Shown here piece after piece: positions 29,718 to 32,977 of a stretch of 32,977 bases of DNA; positions within the stretch are counted from its first letter, which is position 1; every line of letters starts with the position of its first letter. The DNA comes from a virus. The notes under the pieces were generated by a model. That model was not told the origin of the DNA and did not search any database. It worked only from the letters and a program-made list of their open reading frames with translations. Location of the stretch: positions 1-32,977 of the IMG/VR virus record IMGVR_UViG_3300047311_000196; one strand, written 5' to 3'. Both the position numbers and the translations under genes were made by a program.

Positions 29718-30024
29718 TGCCGCCTCCGCCTCTAACGCCGTTTTCATCAATTATAGTGGCCTGGATCACCGACTGACTCTCCATGGCCTTGGCCTCAGCC
29801 TTTGCCAGGAACCTCGGGTTACGGATCCGGATCCTGTTGATCCAGATCATGCCCCCGATAGCGCCCATAAATCCGGTCGTGAAACTGATGGCCGACACAG
29901 CAAGAAGCGCGGCGACCGCACTCTGGATTGTTACGGCAAGAATAATGGCCAGCGTCAGCAGAAGTATCACCATCACGATGGCTGCGGTGACACTCGTTCT
30001 GAGAAGCAGATTATAGACCTTCAT
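29638..30024 (-). CDS. Two-segment membrane protein after the FtsK-like gene
   Basis: The product is 128 aa from ATG 30024, which has an AGGAG 5 bases before it; a longer frame from 30120 lies inside the upstream gene. Two membrane segments lie at about 10-35 (TSVTAAIVMVILLLTLAIIL) and 38-62 (AALLAVSAISFTTGFMGAIG). A basic segment follows (WINRIRIRNPRFLAKAEAKA), then a Gly-rich tail. Its topology and place next to a TraB/FtsK-like protein recall the Spd-type proteins of actinobacterial mobile elements. The match is by layout, not by sequence. It overlaps both neighbours. Confidence 0.55.
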   Translation of the reverse strand: MKVYNLLLRTSVTAAIVMVILLLTLAIILAVTIQSAVAALLAVSAISFTTGFMGAIGGMIWINRIRIRNPRFLAKAEAKAMESQSVIQATIIDENGVRGGGGNGTDTGLAFGTDGIYPNGISARSSRS

Positions 30025-31807
30025 ACCATCTCCTGATGTCAGAGGACCGGTAGAGGTGAGGCGCCTTTGGGCTTGTTCCTCTTCGGCCAACCGACGGCGG
30101 GAAGTTCCCGATGTTCTCATGAGCTGTCCGGTCCCTGGCCTTGCGGATTGCGGCCAGTGTTTTGCCTGGGCACAGGGCCAGAGCCTCGGACAACGTTACC
30201 GTCTCATCAATTGCCACGGCATTTGCGTCTTGATCGATAATCTCCCCGGTGATCACTGGTATCGCAGGTACATGATCCTTTGCGTCCAGCGCATCTTCAG
30301 GATAGATTGGGAATGGTGTTACTTCCCCGTTGGTGGCCAGCTCCCTGGCCTCTGAACCACTGAGGAAAGCTACCTGGCATTCCTGGATTTTTGATGTCAC
30401 GATCTGCACGCGACCTGGCCTCATTGACCGTGGTGGCATATCGTGCTCCGGTACGAGCATTCGCCATGCGTTTCTGGTATAGCGCCCCAGAACACGGATA
30501 CCCATGTTCTCGCGTGCGGCGCCCGAGCCTGCGGCGAGGGCGGTCATCATCTGCGCTACCGCGAACATGTTGATCCGGACCTGACGGCCCATGAACAGAG
30601 CTTCCTCAAGGGCCTCGATAGCCGGTGACTTCTTCGGCTGATTCTTTGTCCTTGTCTCTGACCACAGACGGCGGAGCCGTGCCATCCCCTCGTTCATCTC
30701 CTCGGCAATAACCAGAAGCCGTGGACCCACGTTAGCGTGGACTTCCCCTTCGAGGTCCACTCCAACATCGGCTACCTTGGTGCGCCTGTTGATCTCGTAG
30801 TCGAGCCAGATCAGGGCATCATGAATTTCCTCGATTGACCGGGCATACCGGACATTGGGAAGATCCCTGGCCCAGGTATGGGACAGCCGCTTAATGTCCA
30901 GTATAAGGACAATGCCGCCGTTGTGGAGAATCTGCGCAGCAGCAAGACGGGCAAGCTGCGACTTACCGCCGCCTGCGGCGATGGATAGGCCAAAGTGAGG
31001 TGAGTCCTCGGCCACGCTGACACTAATGGTTTCGTTACCACGGCCAAGGCCCATAACAACACTATCCTGAGTGCTTGCCTCAATGTCCGGGAGCACGTCG
31101 CGCAGCACAACCTTATCCGGTGGCGGGGTCGCAGATTTCATCTCCGCGTAGGAGTTGTCTCCCTGAACATTCCATGTCAAAACGGGATCACCCTGCATTC
31201 CTGCTACATCCCGGATAATGGCCGTGAGCCTGTTTTTCTGGCCCTCCGTGGGATGGAAGTTTTTCGGTAGGTCAAGACGGATATTAGAACGATCTTGTGC
31301 TACCCTGATCCATCGTCCTGGCTTGGCTGCCAGGGGAATCCCGATCTCCGGGGCCAGTGCGCTGTGAAGCGGACGAAGAATGGTCTTGTCGTTGCCCCTG
31401 TTCATCCACAGTCTTCTGAAACTCCAGATCCCCTCACCAATAAGGATCAGGGCGAACACTGCGACAATAGTGTCGAGACGAGTCTGGTGGATCAGGTGGA
31501 AATGACTGGTAAACCAGGACTGGTGCGCGACCCATGCCATTGTTCCCAGCGGGATCAGCATTGTCCAGCCAGTACGCTGAAGGGCCTTGTGCATGCGGGC
31601 TACAGGCTGGTAATGCTTGGAGTGCGGGTCGTACTTATCGTCATTGCGCCTATCGTCACCTTCGAGGCCATGACGCTGACGGCCTGAGAACCAGCGGTAG
31701 ACAACGGGCAGGAAGCCGTAGCGCTTTACGTGTGCCCGGAATGCCTGGTGAATCCCGATCACGGCCACCCCGATGATTGTCATCAAGATCAATATAGCGG
31801 GCAGCAT
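30011..31807 (-). CDS. FtsK/TraB-like DNA translocase
   Basis: The product is 598 aa. Three membrane segments lie at about 3-22, 81-99 and 111-131. The RecA-type motor domain spans about 245-455: SIAAGGGKSQL (Walker A, 277-283) and PRLLVIAEEMNE (Walker B, Glu369-Glu370). A GRYTRNAWRMLVPEH segment follows. The C-terminal 65 residues (LSEALALCPGKTLAAIRKAR to SSDIRRWYEG) look like a helix-turn-helix that may bind DNA. The build resembles TraB-type translocases of actinobacterial conjugative elements and FtsK proteins of some actinophages. It could move DNA through the membrane or segregate it. An AAGGTGA precedes the ATG. The upstream spacer carries TTAGC repeats. Confidence 0.78.
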   Translation of the reverse strand: MLPAILILMTIIGVAVIGIHQAFRAHVKRYGFLPVVYRWFSGRQRHGLEGDDRRNDDKYDPHSKHYQPVARMHKALQRTGWTMLIPLGTMAWVAHQSWFTSHFHLIHQTRLDTIVAVFALILIGEGIWSFRRLWMNRGNDKTILRPLHSALAPEIGIPLAAKPGRWIRVAQDRSNIRLDLPKNFHPTEGQKNRLTAIIRDVAGMQGDPVLTWNVQGDNSYAEMKSATPPPDKVVLRDVLPDIEASTQDSVVMGLGRGNETISVSVAEDSPHFGLSIAAGGGKSQLARLAAAQILHNGGIVLILDIKRLSHTWARDLPNVRYARSIEEIHDALIWLDYEINRRTKVADVGVDLEGEVHANVGPRLLVIAEEMNEGMARLRRLWSETRTKNQPKKSPAIEALEEALFMGRQVRINMFAVAQMMTALAAGSGAARENMGIRVLGRYTRNAWRMLVPEHDMPPRSMRPGRVQIVTSKIQECQVAFLSGSEARELATNGEVTPFPIYPEDALDAKDHVPAIPVITGEIIDQDANAVAIDETVTLSEALALCPGKTLAAIRKARDRTAHENIGNFPPSVGRRGTSPKAPHLYRSSDIRRWYEGL

Positions 31808-31890
31808 TTATCTCACCTTCTGCCCGTAGGGAAGTCGGGTCTGCTAAACACGTTTTCGTGCATGATTTTCTTGCCCCTTTGCCTCGGTTC

Positions 31891-31947
31891 GTTAGCCTTG
31901 CTAATTGTTAGCGCGGCTCACGGGAAATCGTTAGCAACGCTCACTAA
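31891..31947. promoter_or_regulatory. TTAGC operator-like repeats
   Basis: TTAGC-CTT-GCTAA-TTG-TTAGC at 31892-31912 contains two overlapping perfect palindromes. A diverged copy, TTAGC-AAC-GCTCA-C-TAA, lies at 31931-31947, with starts 39 bp apart. The block sits in the 206-bp spacer between the leftward FtsK-like gene and the rightward membrane gene. It is a candidate repressor site. The rest of the spacer (31808-31890 and 31948-31998) holds no gene; GCTCGCT is repeated near 31977-31995. Confidence 0.5.
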
Positions 31948-31998
31948 ATAAGCTTTGCAAAAACTTTACCTTCTCTCGCTCGCTGACGCTCGCTCGCC

Positions 31999-32013
31999 TG
32001 ATACACTCAAGTC
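31999..32013 (+). promoter_or_regulatory. Extended -10 at leaderless distance
   Basis: TGATACACT (31999-32007) is a TGnTAnnnT extended -10. It ends six bases before the ATG at 32014, so transcription could begin on the start codon itself. There is no ribosome site, as expected of a leaderless message. Confidence 0.4.
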
Positions 32014-32331
32014 ATGACGCACACCGGGAAACGAGCCAAGATCACTATCGAACCGCGCCACGGGCATCTCACTACCCGTGTGCGCTACCGCGCCCTTGAC
32101 CTGGACGGCTTGACCGCCATGATCCTTACCGTCATTATACTGACGGCGCGCTTTTCCTGGCGATTTCTGGTCATAGCGGACAAAGTGACCGCCTGGGCCT
32201 GCTGGCGAGTCATCATGGCGGCGCGTATCGTGGGACCTGTGATCGCGCGGGTTACCGTGATCATGGTCTGCGGACTGGTACATCGCAGCCGTGGCATGAT
32301 CCGCGCGCTACGCGCGTTCTACCCGCTGTAA
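32014..32331 (+). CDS. Putative small membrane protein
   Basis: The product is 105 aa. A basic N-terminus (MTHTGKRAKITIEPRHGHLT) is followed by hydrophobic stretches at about 34-54 (TAMILTVIILTARFSWRFLV) and 68-88 (MAARIVGPVIARVTVIMVCG), then a basic C-terminus. Positive charges on both sides fit a two-segment membrane protein. It lacks a ribosome site but has an extended -10 at leaderless spacing. The frame overlapping it on the other strand looks like a shadow (His/Arg/Asp-rich, no motifs). Its end overlaps the end of the facing hydrolase gene by 13 bases. It may be an Spd-like partner of the FtsK-like protein, which is speculative. Confidence 0.5.
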   Translation: MTHTGKRAKITIEPRHGHLTTRVRYRALDLDGLTAMILTVIILTARFSWRFLVIADKVTAWACWRVIMAARIVGPVIARVTVIMVCGLVHRSRGMIRALRAFYPL

Positions 32332-32867
32332 CCATGATCAACTATGAACTTCAGCCAATCGGAAGGGGTGACGTGACGGTAGTCCCCAGGTAGCGGCGCA
32401 GGCCTGCCACACCGGTCATACCCGTATGCGGCCAGTGAGCTGCACACGATGTGACCGGGCAGTACCCCGTTCACCTTCTCATGCCAGATATCCTTCAGCC
32501 CGAATTTACGGGTAAATACCTGCCCGCCATCCTCAGCGATGGCGGCCCAATCATAAGGGGTGCCTAGCATCGCTTCCATTAGAACGGCAATAGACATGCG
32601 CGATTCATCGGTTAGGGGCTGGCCAACGTTGGCCACCGTGAGAGGGTTGCTCGTGTATTTGGCGCAGTCTACCCAGCCAACACCGCCTGGCCGTCCCTCT
32701 ATGCCCCACATGATCCCGTGCGGCCCTACGTGGTGCACTATGGCTACATGCTGGGCGGCGGGCTCACCGTCGATTACCGCGCCGATCTCGATAGCCTGGT
32801 CGGTAAAGGATGCGCCTCCGCTAACCACCAATACGGTGGCCGGGCGGAGTTTTGCCACGTCAAGCAT
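32319..32867 (-). CDS. Permuted papain-like hydrolase (YiiX/NlpC-type)
   Basis: The product is 182 aa. The order of the catalytic pieces is His first (AAQHVAIVHHVG, His40), an acidic strand (MWGIEGRPGGVGW), then Cys late (HIVCSSLAAYGYDRCG, Cys142). That is the circularly permuted arrangement of YiiX/YaeF-type NlpC/P60 relatives. GTPYDWAAI before the Cys region is also typical. Such enzymes act on amide or ester bonds in peptides or lipids; the substrate here is unknown. There is no signal peptide. GGGAGG lies 7 bases before the ATG. Upstream lies a repeat-rich spacer to the window edge. Possible roles are in wall or membrane modification or in virion entry. Confidence 0.7.
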   Translation of the reverse strand: MLDVAKLRPATVLVVSGGASFTDQAIEIGAVIDGEPAAQHVAIVHHVGPHGIMWGIEGRPGGVGWVDCAKYTSNPLTVANVGQPLTDESRMSIAVLMEAMLGTPYDWAAIAEDGGQVFTRKFGLKDIWHEKVNGVLPGHIVCSSLAAYGYDRCGRPAPLPGDYRHVTPSDWLKFIVDHGYSG

Positions 32868-32910
32868 TGTTTTCCTCCCAATATATTCCTACGGATTCGG
32901 TAGGATAGTG

Positions 32911-32968
32911 CATAATTATGCGGGATTTTTCAAGATCACTAAAAATACGCCCGATTTAGGCGGGATTT
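32911..32968. promoter_or_regulatory. Repeat-rich regulatory spacer before the hydrolase gene
   Basis: A perfect palindrome CATAATTATG (32911-32920) and two copies of TTA(T/G)GCGGGATTT (32916-32928 and 32956-32968, 40 bp apart) occur within 110 bp of the ATG. On the minus strand TTGAAA lies upstream of possible -10 elements, but none has good spacing. These are candidate operators. Confidence 0.4.
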
Positions 32969-32977
32969 GCAAACGAC

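Noticed and set aside
31966-32283. Leftward frame opposite the small membrane gene
   Set aside because: It is rich in His, Asp and Arg without pattern and has no ribosome site. The rightward frame has membrane segments and a promoter-like box.

Overview
This window is a large part of a tailed double-stranded DNA phage genome, or a prophage of one. It has siphovirus architecture: HK97-type packaging and capsid genes, a long tape measure protein and a frameshifted tail-assembly chaperone. By eye the base composition is moderately GC-rich. GTG and TTG starts, tightly overlapping genes, a FtsK/TraB-like translocase, He_PIG Ig-like domains and a GH25 lysin with an FN3-like tail all point to a phage of a Gram-positive actinobacterium. 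The host genus cannot be fixed from the sequence alone. No integrase, repressor, tRNA, CRISPR array or insertion sequence was found.

Layout. (1) Positions 1-1120 carry rightward genes: the 3' end of an RtcB-type RNA ligase, then three small, translationally coupled phage proteins. (2) Positions 1121-1224 hold a nested inverted repeat, best read as a bidirectional terminator between converging transcription units. (3) From 31807 down to 1225 nearly everything runs leftward. In transcription order: a FtsK-like translocase, a membrane protein, a T5orf172/GIY-YIG protein, a staphylococcal-nuclease homologue, small terminase, two membrane proteins, large terminase, a membrane protein, portal, prohead protease (fused to zinc ribbons and a DUF6582-like domain), a GIY-YIG nuclease, the major capsid protein, a gp6-like connector, two small Ig-like proteins around a charged disordered protein, a putative tail terminator, a small acidic protein, the major tail protein, three small proteins (one gp10-like), the frameshifted chaperone pair, the tape measure protein with two wall-degrading domains, a giant multidomain tail protein, two paralogous small tail proteins, the lysin and a putative holin. 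(4) One gene inside this block, at 20240-20866, points the other way: a homing-type endonuclease with an endonuclease VII-like HNH core. (5) At the right end a small rightward membrane protein converges on a leftward permuted papain-like hydrolase. The spacers around them carry repeats that look like operators.

How the genes work together. The terminases and portal package DNA into a shell built from the capsid protein and matured by the protease. The connector-to-tail-terminator genes join head and tail. The chaperone pair loads the tape measure and tube protein. The large tail protein and its small neighbours form the adsorption tip. Lysin and holin release progeny. The FtsK-like protein, the SNase homologue, the GIY-YIG proteins and the permuted papain-like enzyme are accessory and make up the least ordinary part of the window. 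The capsid gene is bracketed by two unrelated homing-type nucleases, the protease carries an unusual zinc-ribbon and DUF6582-like extension, and Ig-like domains recur in three separate genes.
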